From JALHUB01 sp963719465 (GTDB lineage: Bacteria; Chloroflexota; Dehalococcoidia; DSTF01; JALHUB01): a stretch of 64,000 bases of DNA. This document shows positions 25,164-32,831 of the stretch, piece by piece. Made by a program: the position numbers and the translations under genes. How positions within the stretch are numbered: position 1 is the first letter of the stretch; every line of letters begins with the position of its first letter. The DNA is taken from contig OY970386.1 in assembly GCA_963719465.1 (NCBI GenBank), forward strand, positions 930,001 to 994,000. Reading direction: 5' to 3'. The notes under the pieces are model-generated. The model did no database searches. It had not been told where the DNA came from and saw only the letters and a program-made list of their open reading frames with translations.

Positions 25164-26108
25164 CTAGCCGCGCCGGCGCGTTCCTACATATCTGGCGCCC
25201 GTCAGGAGGACAAGCAGTCCCGCGAGTGCGACGGCGACGACCCCGGCATGCGACGGCATTACTCCAGCCGACGACGCGGCAACGTCCGGCGGCTCGGCGA
25301 AGCCGCCAACGGCCGGTCGTGGCGTACGCGTTTGAGTTGGGGTTGAGTTCGGCGTCTGCGTCGCGGTCGCCGTGTTTGTGGGCGAGCCCAGCGTCTTGAC
25401 AATCGTCGCGCCGTAGCAGGGGATGTCGGGCTCGTCGTCATAGTCGCAACTGCCGAGCTCGACGTAGTTCCGGTCCGAGTCGGCGCCCCAGAGGTCGAGG
25501 TTCTGCAGCGTCAGCGTATCGGTCCCGGAGGCGAGCAGGTTGAAGCTGACGACGGCGAGCGGCCAGTAAGCGGCGTCTACCGGCGAGCTGTACGGACCCA
25601 TGGGGCTGACGCAACTGATAAAGGCGTCGCCGTGGCCGGGGCCGGTGGCGGGGTCGACATCGCCCTGCGGCGGCCCGGAGGCGCCGCCGCTGCAATCCCA
25701 GCCGACGCCCAAGTCGGGAATCGTGGGGGTGCCGCTACCAAGCGTGGAGCCGGCGTTTGCGTCGGGATTGGCGTCCAGGCAGTTGTCTTGGCAATCGACG
25801 CTTGGCGCCTGGTTGAGCGTGTCGTCGTACTTGAGGTCGAAAGTGAAAGAGGCGATGGGCTTCGGCGCATAGGCCAGGCAGACGGCCACTTCGTGGCTGC
25901 CGCCGGCCAGGCTGGCGGTCGAGTCGACGGGATGGCAGGGGCCGGTGCCGTTGCTGGGGTCGGCGTCGATGGCGACGCTGATGCCGGTCTGCGCCCGCGC
26001 CGTAGACGTTTCCGACGTGCGAGAGGCGCCGAACGCGATGGCCGTCGCAAACAGGGCGACGAGCTCGAATGCGGCTACGAAGCGGAAGAGCCGTCGACTA
26101 CGGGTCAT
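25164..26108 (-). CDS. Secreted cohesin-like protein with C-terminal anchor
   Basis: The ATG at 26108 follows GGAGGCGC and begins MTRSRRLFRFVAAFELVALF, a signal peptide cleaved near ARAQT. The 314-residue mature domain (about 30-240) carries NGTGPCHPVDS, LDANPDANAGST and DLGVGWDC, so it is a paralogue of the 6611-7711 protein. A Thr/Pro linker, the segment GGFAEPPDVAAS and a C-terminal membrane helix (GVVAVALAGLLVLLTGARYV) end the chain. It is probably displayed on the outer face. The natural start is not the longest available frame. Confidence 0.75.
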   Translation of the reverse strand: MTRSRRLFRFVAAFELVALFATAIAFGASRTSETSTARAQTGISVAIDADPSNGTGPCHPVDSTASLAGGSHEVAVCLAYAPKPIASFTFDLKYDDTLNQAPSVDCQDNCLDANPDANAGSTLGSGTPTIPDLGVGWDCSGGASGPPQGDVDPATGPGHGDAFISCVSPMGPYSSPVDAAYWPLAVVSFNLLASGTDTLTLQNLDLWGADSDRNYVELGSCDYDDEPDIPCYGATIVKTLGSPTNTATATQTPNSTPTQTRTPRPAVGGFAEPPDVAASSAGVMPSHAGVVAVALAGLLVLLTGARYVGTRRRG

Positions 26109-26370
26109 GCGCCTCCAGCAGGCACGGCCATTGGTCACGCGTTTGCGGGAACCACCAGCGCGCCAATGATAGCGCTTCGATGCCGCTGTGGACAGACCTG
26201 AACCGCGGGCGGGCAACGTTCTGAGCTAATGAGAGGCCCCGATTGCAGCAGACTGGACCAAAGCTCGAAGCCGCACCGCGATGCCTCCTTGCCGGCACGG
26301 TCGGGCGTCGGAATCCTACCAATTAGGGATTATAGCTTTGGCGGGCGGCCAGTCAATCCTGGGAAGCTGC

Positions 26371-27138
26371 TCAGGCCGCGGCTTCGTCGTCTCGCTTGTG
26401 GCGACGGGTCAAATCGTTGAGGCGGTCGTCCAGTTCGGCCCGGATGCGTCGGAGTTCCTCGTCTGCGTCCGGCCCCGCGGGCGGCGGCAGGTCGCCTTCG
26501 CTTGTTGCCAGTTGGTCGAGGTCAAGCGGACCCGTGACGTCGGCGGTCTCCGCGTCTTCCGGCGACGGCTGGGCGAGGAGGAGATCGGCCTCTTCCCAGG
26601 CTGCGACCTCGTCGGCAACGTCTTCTCCGAACAGAGATTCGGGGTCGACTTCTGGCAGCGCGTCCTCGTCGATGTTGCCGTCGGCAAGGGAGCGCGGGCG
26701 GATGTCGAGCTCCGGAGGCGGCGACGAGTCAAGGAGATTGCGTATGGCCGGAGAAATGGGATGAATCTCGGCTACCGGCGGCGGAGCGATGTCGAAGACG
26801 TCCGGCGCCGGGGATTGAGGGTGGGCTTCGGCGTCGGGGACCCAGGGCGGGACTTTGTCGAGGTTGTTGACGGCGAGAGACTCGGGATTAACCACAGCGT
26901 CCGCAGGCGGCGGGGCTTCCTCGACGTTGACGGCGGGAGGCTCCGGCTTGACGGCGGCGTCCACAAAGGACGGCGGGGCTTCCTCGACGGGGTTGTCGCA
27001 CGGTTGGGGCTGAAGGTCCTCCTCCGCGGATTCGGGAATGCCTTCCCAGCAGGGGTTTTCGCTTTCGGCCTCTGCGAGTCGCTTCCAGGCCCAGACGCCA
27101 AGAGCGACGATTGTTGCCAGCGCGAGCAATTTACGCAT
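26371..27138 (-). CDS. Membrane-anchored acidic Pro-rich protein
   Basis: The ATG at 27138 follows GGAGGTGGACAAC and opens with MRKLLALATIVALGVWAWKR, an uncleaved anchor or signal segment. The remaining 235 residues are low-complexity, with degenerate repeats rich in Pro, Glu and Asp (EEAPPSFVDAAV, VEEAPPPADAVV, LDKVPPWVPDAEA, DIAPPPVAEIHP). A charged helix at the C-terminus (EELRRIRAELDDRLNDLTRR) may form a short coiled coil. Function unknown; no catalytic motif. Confidence 0.6.
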   Translation of the reverse strand: MRKLLALATIVALGVWAWKRLAEAESENPCWEGIPESAEEDLQPQPCDNPVEEAPPSFVDAAVKPEPPAVNVEEAPPPADAVVNPESLAVNNLDKVPPWVPDAEAHPQSPAPDVFDIAPPPVAEIHPISPAIRNLLDSSPPPELDIRPRSLADGNIDEDALPEVDPESLFGEDVADEVAAWEEADLLLAQPSPEDAETADVTGPLDLDQLATSEGDLPPPAGPDADEELRRIRAELDDRLNDLTRRHKRDDEAAA

Positions 27139-27349
27139 GTTGTCCACCTCCATGTGCTCTATGAGATTGTCGGCAGGCTGCGCGAGTTTTGGAGGCTCAG
27201 CAGTTGCTGAAATCAACCGGGAAGTCGGAGGGCCGAGACTTTGGCTGGTGCTGGCGCATTAGACGGCGTCCCCCTCCTTCTTGCGCGAGCGGCTCCTCCG
27301 AGAGGGTCATGCAGGCGCTTGCCAGCCTCTGGCTTGTCGCCCAAAAGTA
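27139..27349. other. Intergenic region before the capsid cluster
   Basis: The gap between the acidic protein and the capsid cluster runs 27139-27483. I see no gene in it. The only clear signal is the promoter at 27350-27392. No tRNA, integrase or att-like repeat is visible at this edge. Confidence 0.5.
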
Positions 27350-27392
27350 GTGACATTCCCTGATTGACGGATTAGCACGGCTGTTCTATTAT
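27350..27392 (+). promoter_or_regulatory. Capsid-cluster promoter P1
   Basis: GTGACAT (27350-27356), 7 bases, TTGACG (27364-27369), 17 bases, TATTAT (27387-27392). Same box, same spacing and similar -10 as at 36370 and 38065. The first gene of the cluster starts 92 bases later. Confidence 0.75.
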
Positions 27393-27483
27393 GCGTTCCA
27401 TCCCTCCTGCTGAGAACCTCCGAGGGACCAACAACAGACCAATGAGGGTCTCCTAGCTACTCCACCTTCACGGACGGACTTTC

Positions 27484-27810
27484 ATGGCGGACGCGCTCGT
27501 CCTGCTGCAGCAGCTTGCCACCATTTTCTGCGCCGGCTTCAACGCGGCCTACTTCTCGAAGCGGTGGGCGGCGCGGGAGGCGCGGGCGTCGCACCGAGTC
27601 GGCAGCGCGGCGCTGGCGGTGCTGAACGGCGCCGTCGCGGTGGAGAGCGCGTTCTCGCTGGCGCTGTACTGGACGTACCGCTGGCAGGGGTCGCTGGAAG
27701 GCTTCTTCTGGCCGCCGGCCTGGCTGTCGGCGCGACTGGCGCTGCTGGCGGGCACGGCGTTCATCACGGCGCTGATCCTGCGAGAGCGCGCCTGGCGACG
27801 GAAGCAATGA
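27484..27810 (+). CDS. Small membrane protein, holin-like
   Basis: The 108-residue protein has about three hydrophobic segments (about 5-25, 40-62 and 78-100) and a basic tail (RERAWRRKQ). It has no signal cleavage site. Small size, membrane topology and position as first gene of the capsid cluster suggest a holin-like or phage membrane protein. No family signature is decisive. It is followed by a 27-base hairpin repeat. Confidence 0.55.
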   Translation: MADALVLLQQLATIFCAGFNAAYFSKRWAAREARASHRVGSAALAVLNGAVAVESAFSLALYWTYRWQGSLEGFFWPPAWLSARLALLAGTAFITALILRERAWRRKQ

Positions 27811-27836
27811 CGCCGAGGCTGGAAAGCCTCGGCTAC
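27810..27836 (+). repeat. Hairpin repeat, copy 1
   Basis: A 9-bp perfect stem GCCGAGGCT / AGCCTCGGC closed by a GGAA (GNRA-type) loop, overlapping the last base of the preceding stop. The same 27 bases recur at 30278-30304 with one mismatch. There is no T run, so a simple terminator is unlikely. Confidence 0.7.
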
Positions 27837-27849
27837 ATGGAGTGTTGGA

Positions 27850-28005
27850 ATGTCCAGATTGGCGATTGCGGTTGAGAGGCGGGAGTGGAACGTGGTGGCG
27901 CTGTACCTGCTGCTGGGCCTGGCGGAGGTGACGGCGAAGCTGCCACCGGACGCGCTCACCGGGCTGCTCGAGGTGCTGGAAGGGACGCCGCGTGACAGCC
28001 GCTAA
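27850..28005 (+). CDS. Small hypothetical protein (51 aa)
   Basis: This short open frame starts at an ATG with GGAG eight bases upstream and ends overlapping the next gene by 14 bases. It encodes MSRLAIAVERREWNVVALYL, then LLGLAEVTAKLP and a short C-terminal helix. The tight packing and ribosome site support it as a real small phage-cluster gene. Function unknown. Confidence 0.5.
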   Translation: MSRLAIAVERREWNVVALYLLLGLAEVTAKLPPDALTGLLEVLEGTPRDSR

Positions 28006-28360
28006 GGAGAAGCGGTGCCGTCGCAAGCGTCCTCGCCGGGGAGAGGCCAGCAGGTTCTACGACCCGATCCTGGCCGAGGGCGATCAGCTCGCGCTGGCGG
28101 TAGCGGCCGAGGTGGAGGGGCTCGACCAGGAGATCGCGGTGCTGCGGCTCCGGCTGCGGATGGCTCTGGACGAGCACCCGGAGAATATGCCGCTGATGCT
28201 GAAGGGAGTCGACATGCTGGTGAAGGCGGTGTCCGCCCGTCACCGGCTGTCGAAGAACGCGAAGGCCGAGCTTTCGGAGAACATCCGGGGAACGCTGGAG
28301 GAGCTCGGCCGGCTGATGAGCCCGGAGGAAGAAAGTGACGCGGATGGAAGCGCAGGTTAG
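27992..28360 (+). CDS. Small helical protein upstream of terminase
   Basis: GTG start after GAAGGGACGCC. The 122-residue product is highly charged and helical: a basic N-terminus (KEKRCRRKRPRRGEASRFYD) is followed by LEQEIAVLRLRLR-like heptads and KNAKAELSENIRGTLEELG. It lies two genes before the large terminase, where small terminase subunits often sit, so that role is possible by position. No sequence signature proves it. It overlaps the next gene by 26 bases. Confidence 0.5.
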   Translation: MTAAKEKRCRRKRPRRGEASRFYDPILAEGDQLALAVAAEVEGLDQEIAVLRLRLRMALDEHPENMPLMLKGVDMLVKAVSARHRLSKNAKAELSENIRGTLEELGRLMSPEEESDADGSAG

Positions 28361-28553
28361 CGACGAAGCGAGGCCGCAGAGACGGACGGTCCGCCGGAGC
28401 GCGTCTCGCAGCGCCGCCTTCCACGCCGTCGTCGAGGAGCGGCTGCGCAACCTGGAAAAGCAGCTCGACGAGGTAAAGGGGCGCGTGAACGGCCTGATCT
28501 TCCTGATCATCGGTGTCGTCGTCACGCAGGTCGTGCTGGGGCTGGTGCGCTGA
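28335..28553 (+). CDS. XhlA-like small membrane protein
   Basis: GTG start with GGAGGAA upstream. The 72-residue protein has a basic N-terminus, a short coiled-coil (VEERLRNLEKQLDEVKGRVN, about 32-51) and one C-terminal membrane helix (LIFLIIGVVVTQVVLGLV). This layout is that of XhlA-type phage hemolysin or holin-accessory proteins. Its stop overlaps the terminase ATG (TGATG), so it is tightly coupled to the packaging gene. Confidence 0.6.
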   Translation: MTRMEAQVSDEARPQRRTVRRSASRSAAFHAVVEERLRNLEKQLDEVKGRVNGLIFLIIGVVVTQVVLGLVR

Positions 28554-29962
28554 TGGTCGCAATCGCCGAAGCACGGCCGCTGGAAAGCCACCGGCTGCGG
28601 CCCTACCAAGTCGAGGTGGCGCGCGCGGTGCTGGACAGCGTCTTCAATCGCCGCGGCCTGACGATAACGGTCGAGATGGCGCGGCAGGCCGGCAAGAACG
28701 AGCTCTCGGCGCAGCTGGAGGCGTTCCTGCTGGTCGCGAACATGCTGCGCGACGTGGAGTCGGTGAAGTGCGCGCCGACGTTCGAGCCGCAGTGCCGCAT
28801 AAGCATGCGACGCCTCTGGACCCGCTTGGGCGAGTTCGGCCTGGCGGCGATATCGACACGGCAGCAGGGGCGGGCGATAAGCGTCGGGCGGGCGCGGCAG
28901 GTGTTTCTGTCGGCGGAGCCGGAGAGCAACGTCGTCGGGCACACGGCGCAACTGCTGCTGGAGGTCGACGAGGCGCAGGACATCGACGCCGAGAAGTTCG
29001 ACAAGGAGTTCCGGCCGATGGCGTCGTCCAGCGGCGCCACGACCGTCCTCTACGGCACGGCCTGGGACGACCGGACGCTGCTGGAGCGCACCAAGCAGGC
29101 GAACCTGGAAGCGGAGCGCCGCGACGGCATCCGCCGCCACTTCGAGTACGACTGGCAGCGCGTGGCGCAGCACAACGCCGCTTACGGCCGCTTCGTCGAA
29201 GCGGAGCGGCAGCGCCTGGGCGAGAACCACCCTCTTTTCCTGACGCAGTACTGCCTGCAGCCGCTGCACGGCGGCGGGCGCCTCTTCGACGGGCAGCAGC
29301 GGGCGCAGCTCCAGGGCGCGCACGCCCGCCAATCGACGCCGGTGGCCGGGGAGACGTACGTCGCCGGGCTGGACGTCGCGGGCGCATCGCTCGACGCGCT
29401 GGCACCGTCGTCGCCACGGCGCGACGCCACGGTCCTTACGATAGCGCGCGTCTCGCATCCGTCGCGCGTCGCGCTCGTGCGGGAGCCGGCGGTCGAGATC
29501 GTCGACCAGTACGCCTGGACGGACGAGCCGCACGATTCGCTGCTCGCGCGTCTGGTCGACGTGCTGGGACGGGTGTGGCACGTCCGGCGGGTCGCGGTGG
29601 ACGCCACGGGCCTGGGCGAGACGCTGGCGCGGCTGCTGGCGGCGTCGCTGGGCGAGACATCCGTCAAGCCGTTCCGCTTCACGGCGGAGAGCAAGTCGCG
29701 GCTGGGCTACGCGCTGCTGGCGGCGGTGAATGGCGGACGCCTTCGCATGTACGCGGGCGACGGCTCGGACGAGTACGCGGAGTTCTGGCGGCAGGCGGAG
29801 GCGGCGCGCGTGGCGTATCGGGCGAATCAGACGCTGAACTTCTCCGTCGACCCGGCGGACGGGCATGACGACTACCTGGTGAGCGCGGCGCTCGTCGTCG
29901 AGGCGGCGGCGGACAGCAGACCGCGGACGGCGATCGGGCGGCTGCGAGAGGACAGGCGATGA
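28553..29962 (+). CDS. Phage large terminase (ATPase/nuclease)
   Basis: The 469-residue protein has the terminase ATPase domain. A Walker A-like MARQAGKNE lies at about 42-50, Walker B LLLEVDEAQD at about 139-148, and a coupling-type ATTVLYGTAWDD follows. The C-terminal nuclease fold begins with YVAGLDVAGASLDA (first acidic residue) and VRRVAVDATGLGE (second). It packages DNA into preformed heads. It overlaps genes on both sides. It resembles terminases of tailed phages and of gene transfer agents; I cannot tell the packaging mode from sequence alone. Confidence 0.85.
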   Translation: MVAIAEARPLESHRLRPYQVEVARAVLDSVFNRRGLTITVEMARQAGKNELSAQLEAFLLVANMLRDVESVKCAPTFEPQCRISMRRLWTRLGEFGLAAISTRQQGRAISVGRARQVFLSAEPESNVVGHTAQLLLEVDEAQDIDAEKFDKEFRPMASSSGATTVLYGTAWDDRTLLERTKQANLEAERRDGIRRHFEYDWQRVAQHNAAYGRFVEAERQRLGENHPLFLTQYCLQPLHGGGRLFDGQQRAQLQGAHARQSTPVAGETYVAGLDVAGASLDALAPSSPRRDATVLTIARVSHPSRVALVREPAVEIVDQYAWTDEPHDSLLARLVDVLGRVWHVRRVAVDATGLGETLARLLAASLGETSVKPFRFTAESKSRLGYALLAAVNGGRLRMYAGDGSDEYAEFWRQAEAARVAYRANQTLNFSVDPADGHDDYLVSAALVVEAAADSRPRTAIGRLREDRR

Positions 29963-30264
29963 CGGCGGTCGGCGAGGCGGGAGAGATTCGAAACGAGGCG
30001 CTATCGGTCATGGACGACGCTTTGCCGGAGAACGTGCGTTATCGCGACGAGGGCTGCGACCTGTCGCCGTCGTGCCTGAACTGCCGCCTGCCGCTCTGTC
30101 GCTACGACCTGCCGAGCAGCACGACGCGTCGGCTGCGGACGGCGCCGCGGGACGAGGAGATCGTGCGGCTGCGGCGTCGCGAGCGGCTGCCCATCGAGGT
30201 GCTGGCGCGGCGGTTCGACGTGTCGCGACGGACGGTGTTTCGGATACTTAGGCGTTGCGGATGA
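29959..30264 (+). CDS. Small HTH protein with Cys cluster
   Basis: The ATG overlaps the terminase stop (ATGA). The 101-residue product has four Cys in GCDLSPSCLNCRLPLCRYDL, spaced as a possible zinc site, and then a C-terminal helix-turn-helix (EVLARRFDVSRRTVFRILRR). It resembles a resolvase-like or transcriptional HTH domain. Between terminase and portal it may regulate the cluster promoters or assist packaging; both are inferences. Confidence 0.65.
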   Translation: MTAVGEAGEIRNEALSVMDDALPENVRYRDEGCDLSPSCLNCRLPLCRYDLPSSTTRRLRTAPRDEEIVRLRRRERLPIEVLARRFDVSRRTVFRILRRCG

Positions 30265-30277
30265 CAGCGAGTCGACG

Positions 30278-30304
30278 ACGCCGAGACTGGAAAGCCTCGG
30301 CTAC
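30278..30304 (+). repeat. Hairpin repeat, copy 2
   Basis: Second copy of the 27-base hairpin repeat (stem GCCGAGACT / AGCCTCGGC, GGAA loop), with one mismatch to 27810-27836. It lies just after the HTH gene stop and before the portal gene. Confidence 0.7.
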
Positions 30305-30327
30305 GCGGTTTTGGGAAGGAGCATGAG

Positions 30328-31674
30328 ATGACAGGCCTTACGATTCCCCAGCAGCTTGCGCGGATGGACCAGGCGCGGCTGCGCGCCTACGGCGACAACC
30401 TGGCGTTCTACCAGGGCGAGCAGTGGCCCGACGACTACCGTCGCAACCGGCGCGAGCGGCGGCTGGTGTTCAACTACGCGAAGGCGCTGATCGAGAAGAC
30501 GGCGTCGTACATGATGTCGGGGCTGAACTTCGCGGTGGACGCCGTCGACGAGTCGGCGGAGGCGCAGGCGACGGCGCGGCGCTCGGAGAAGGCGCTGCGG
30601 GACGTGTACGAGGCGAACCAGCTCGCGCAGGTGGACCTGGAGACGGAGCTCGACGCGTCGGTCCTGGGCGACGGCGTGTTCAAGGTGACGTGGGACACGG
30701 CGGAGCGGCGGGTGCGCGTGTCGACGCCGGACGTGCAGGGGACCTTCTGCTGGTGGCTGGGCGACGACACGTCGCGGGTGTGGCGGGTCGCGAGCCGCTA
30801 CATGCTGCTGCCGGAAGAGGTCGAAATGCTGTATGGCGTCACGCCGGCCAAGGCCAGGGCCAACGGCTCGGAGGTCGTCGAGGTGTGGACGGAGCAGGAG
30901 TTCGAGCTGTGGGTGGACAACGTCCTCATCGAGCAGAAGGCGAACCCGTACGGTTTCATCCCCTTCGTCGTCTTCCCGAACCTGCGGGAGCCGAAGCAAT
31001 TCTGGGGCGTGTCGGACGTGCCGCCGATACGGGAGTCGGTGCGGGAGCTGAACCGGGCGCTTTCGCAGCTATCGATGATCCTGGAGCTTTCGGGCAACCC
31101 GATAGCGGTGCTGGAGAACGTGGGCGAGTCGCAGGACATCGCGGTGCAGCCGGGCGCGGTGTGGGAGCTGCCGGAGCGGGCGCGGGCGTACCTGCTGGAC
31201 CTGCTGCAGGGCGGCGGCGTGAAGCTGCACGCGGACTACGTGGAGCTGGTGTACCGGACGCTGCACGACCTGGGGGAGTCGCCGCGGACGGCGTTCGGCG
31301 AGAACACGCAGGGGCTATCGGGCGTGGCGCTGAACGTGGAGATGGACCCGCTGCTGAAGAAGGTGCAGCGCAAGCGGCTGATCCGGAGCAACGCCTATAC
31401 GAAGCGCTGCGAGATGATACTGCGACTGCTGGAGCAGTTCACGAGCGTGTCCTACGCGCCGTATCGAGCGCGGGTGATCTGGGGGTCGGTGCTGCCGGAG
31501 GACCGGAGCCGGCTGGTCGACGACGAAGTGAAGCTGGTGCAGGCGGGCATCCACTCGCGGCGTCGCGCGGCGAACGAGGTGGGCGTGGAGGATCCGGAGG
31601 AGGAGCTGCGGCTGGTGCAGGAAGAGGCTACTCAACCGCGTCCCGCTGCAGGTTCAGCATTAGCAGGCGCCTGA
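30328..31674 (+). CDS. Phage portal protein
   Basis: The ATG follows GGAAGGAGCATGAG. The 448-residue protein has the portal pattern: FYQGEQWPDDYRRNRRERRL near the start, VFNYAKALIEKTASYMMSG, an AQVDLETELDASVLGDGVFK segment, and the long stem helix ELNRALSQLSMILELSG with LSGVALNVEMDPLL. Portals form the dodecameric DNA gate of the head. The last 15 residues (ATQPRPAAGSALAGA) look foreign. A second sequence resembling its true C-terminus lies after the cupin gene at 32218, so the 3' end was rewritten by an insertion. Confidence 0.85.
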   Translation: MTGLTIPQQLARMDQARLRAYGDNLAFYQGEQWPDDYRRNRRERRLVFNYAKALIEKTASYMMSGLNFAVDAVDESAEAQATARRSEKALRDVYEANQLAQVDLETELDASVLGDGVFKVTWDTAERRVRVSTPDVQGTFCWWLGDDTSRVWRVASRYMLLPEEVEMLYGVTPAKARANGSEVVEVWTEQEFELWVDNVLIEQKANPYGFIPFVVFPNLREPKQFWGVSDVPPIRESVRELNRALSQLSMILELSGNPIAVLENVGESQDIAVQPGAVWELPERARAYLLDLLQGGGVKLHADYVELVYRTLHDLGESPRTAFGENTQGLSGVALNVEMDPLLKKVQRKRLIRSNAYTKRCEMILRLLEQFTSVSYAPYRARVIWGSVLPEDRSRLVDDEVKLVQAGIHSRRRAANEVGVEDPEEELRLVQEEATQPRPAAGSALAGA

Positions 31675-31707
31675 GTTCGGTGCCGGACAGCTCTACTCGG
31701 TGCGACG

Positions 31708-32070
31708 CTATTTCGCGTACTTGCTCGCGCCTGACCAGTCGATCAGGACGACAGGCTCATCTCCGACGACCCAGCCATCGTGTCCCGGTGGAAGGAACGA
31801 CACTTCACCCGGGCCAGCCTCGAACTCGGAGCCATCCATCATGAGGACGTGCAGGCGTCCGGAAACGTGGTACTGGAAGTGGGGCGCCTCGCACCATTCG
31901 GTCCCGGCGATGGGCTTCACGTCCTTGGACCACCGCCAGCCCGGTTGCAACGTGAGACGCCCGACGGTGCCGCCAGCGATGTTGACCAGCTCCACCCTTC
32001 CGTTGTCGAAGGTCCTCGTCTCGTCGGGTGACTTCAGGTCTTTGTGCTCGTACCGTACGGTAGTAACCAT
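31708..32070 (-). CDS. Cupin-domain protein
   Basis: The 120-residue protein is a single cupin barrel. It has GRLTLQPGWRWSKDVKP, HFQYHVSGRLHVLMMDGSEF (cupin motif 1, with His and Glu partly kept) and FEAGPGEVSFLPPGHDGWVV (motif 2, ending in HDGW). Small stand-alone cupins can bind metal and act in sugar or signal binding; no substrate can be named. It is antisense to the capsid genes and flanked by the damaged portal end, so it is cargo rather than a phage structural gene. Confidence 0.7.
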   Translation of the reverse strand: MVTTVRYEHKDLKSPDETRTFDNGRVELVNIAGGTVGRLTLQPGWRWSKDVKPIAGTEWCEAPHFQYHVSGRLHVLMMDGSEFEAGPGEVSFLPPGHDGWVVGDEPVVLIDWSGASKYAK

Positions 32071-32217
32071 CTTGAGTTCCTCTTTCTGTGGCTCACAAAC
32101 TCAGTCCCTGTCCGGCCACCCTTCAGCGTAGCGCCGGCCGGGTGCGAACGGTGTGAGTTTTGTCGTCGCGGCGTGAACGTTGGGTGAAGGTGTGGGGCTC
32201 AGACGCGGGCGGGGGCG

Positions 32218-32328
32218 GAGGTGGGCGCGGAGGACCCGGAGGAGGAGCTGCGCCTGTGCGGGGAGGAACGGGGAATGTTTACGGAGGGACAGGTCGACCA
32301 GAAAGGCGCGAATCTCACGACGAGTTGA
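32218..32328 (+). pseudogene. Displaced portal C-terminal fragment
   Basis: This + frame reads EVGAEDPEEELRLCGEE, then about 19 more residues and a stop. It matches EVGVEDPEEELRLVQEE near the end of the portal gene (about 31576-31625). About 50 bases are similar with a handful of mismatches. It has no start and no upstream portal sequence. The rest of 32071-32339 shows no other gene. Confidence 0.55.
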
Positions 32329-32339
32329 CGAATCATGCT

Positions 32340-32831
32340 TCAGAAGCGAAAACCTAGCGCCCGTAGGACCGCGAAGGGATCCGCCGTCTGCACGCCGAAT
32401 TGACTGGCTACATCTGGAATCTTCGGCTTGTTGCTGGTCGGAGCGGGTTTCTCGAGAGTGACTACAACTCCGCCGTGCGCGACGGCTTGGGCGATGAGCC
32501 AGGCGTCGGCACCACCCAGGAAGGGAGCGCTAAACTCGGCCCGAAAGTTGGCCGCAACGTAGTCACCGATTCGACCATATTTTTCCTGCACCTGCTCGTC
32601 TGGCTCCCAGAAGAACCCGTTGGCATGCTGTTGGGCGGCCCAGGCCTTCAACTCATCTTCTTTCTTCTGAAGTTCATCGTAAACGGCCCGACAGCTTGCG
32701 ACGATGTCCTCCGCACCCTTTTGTTCTAGAAACTGCCAGAAGCGCTCGGCAAAATCGAAGGGGTAGTATTCATTCTTGGCCCGAATCAGTACGTTGGCGT
32801 CTAGCCAATAACTAGGCACCGCCAACCCCAA
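32340..32831 (-). CDS. PIN-like DUF4411 protein, putative toxin
   Basis: The likely start is TTG at 32831, overlapping the end of the ImmA/IrrE gene by 20 bases; a GTG at 32819 is an alternative. The 163-residue protein begins with the PIN-type YWLDANVLIRAKN (acidic residue) and continues with the conserved GGADAWLIAQAVAHGGVVVT and a C-terminal basic stretch. DUF4411 proteins form the toxin-like partner of HTH-ImmA/IrrE proteins. PIN domains are usually Mg-dependent RNases. The pair is probably a toxin-antitoxin or defence unit carried as cargo. Confidence 0.75.
   Translation of the reverse strand: MGLAVPSYWLDANVLIRAKNEYYPFDFAERFWQFLEQKGAEDIVASCRAVYDELQKKEDELKAWAAQQHANGFFWEPDEQVQEKYGRIGDYVAANFRAEFSAPFLGGADAWLIAQAVAHGGVVVTLEKPAPTSNKPKIPDVASQFGVQTADPFAVLRALGFRF

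Noticed and set aside
28513..29868. A 451-codon frame overlapping the terminase in another frame
   Set aside because: Its product is Arg/Gly/Ala-rich with no domain; the terminase frame carries Walker A and B motifs.
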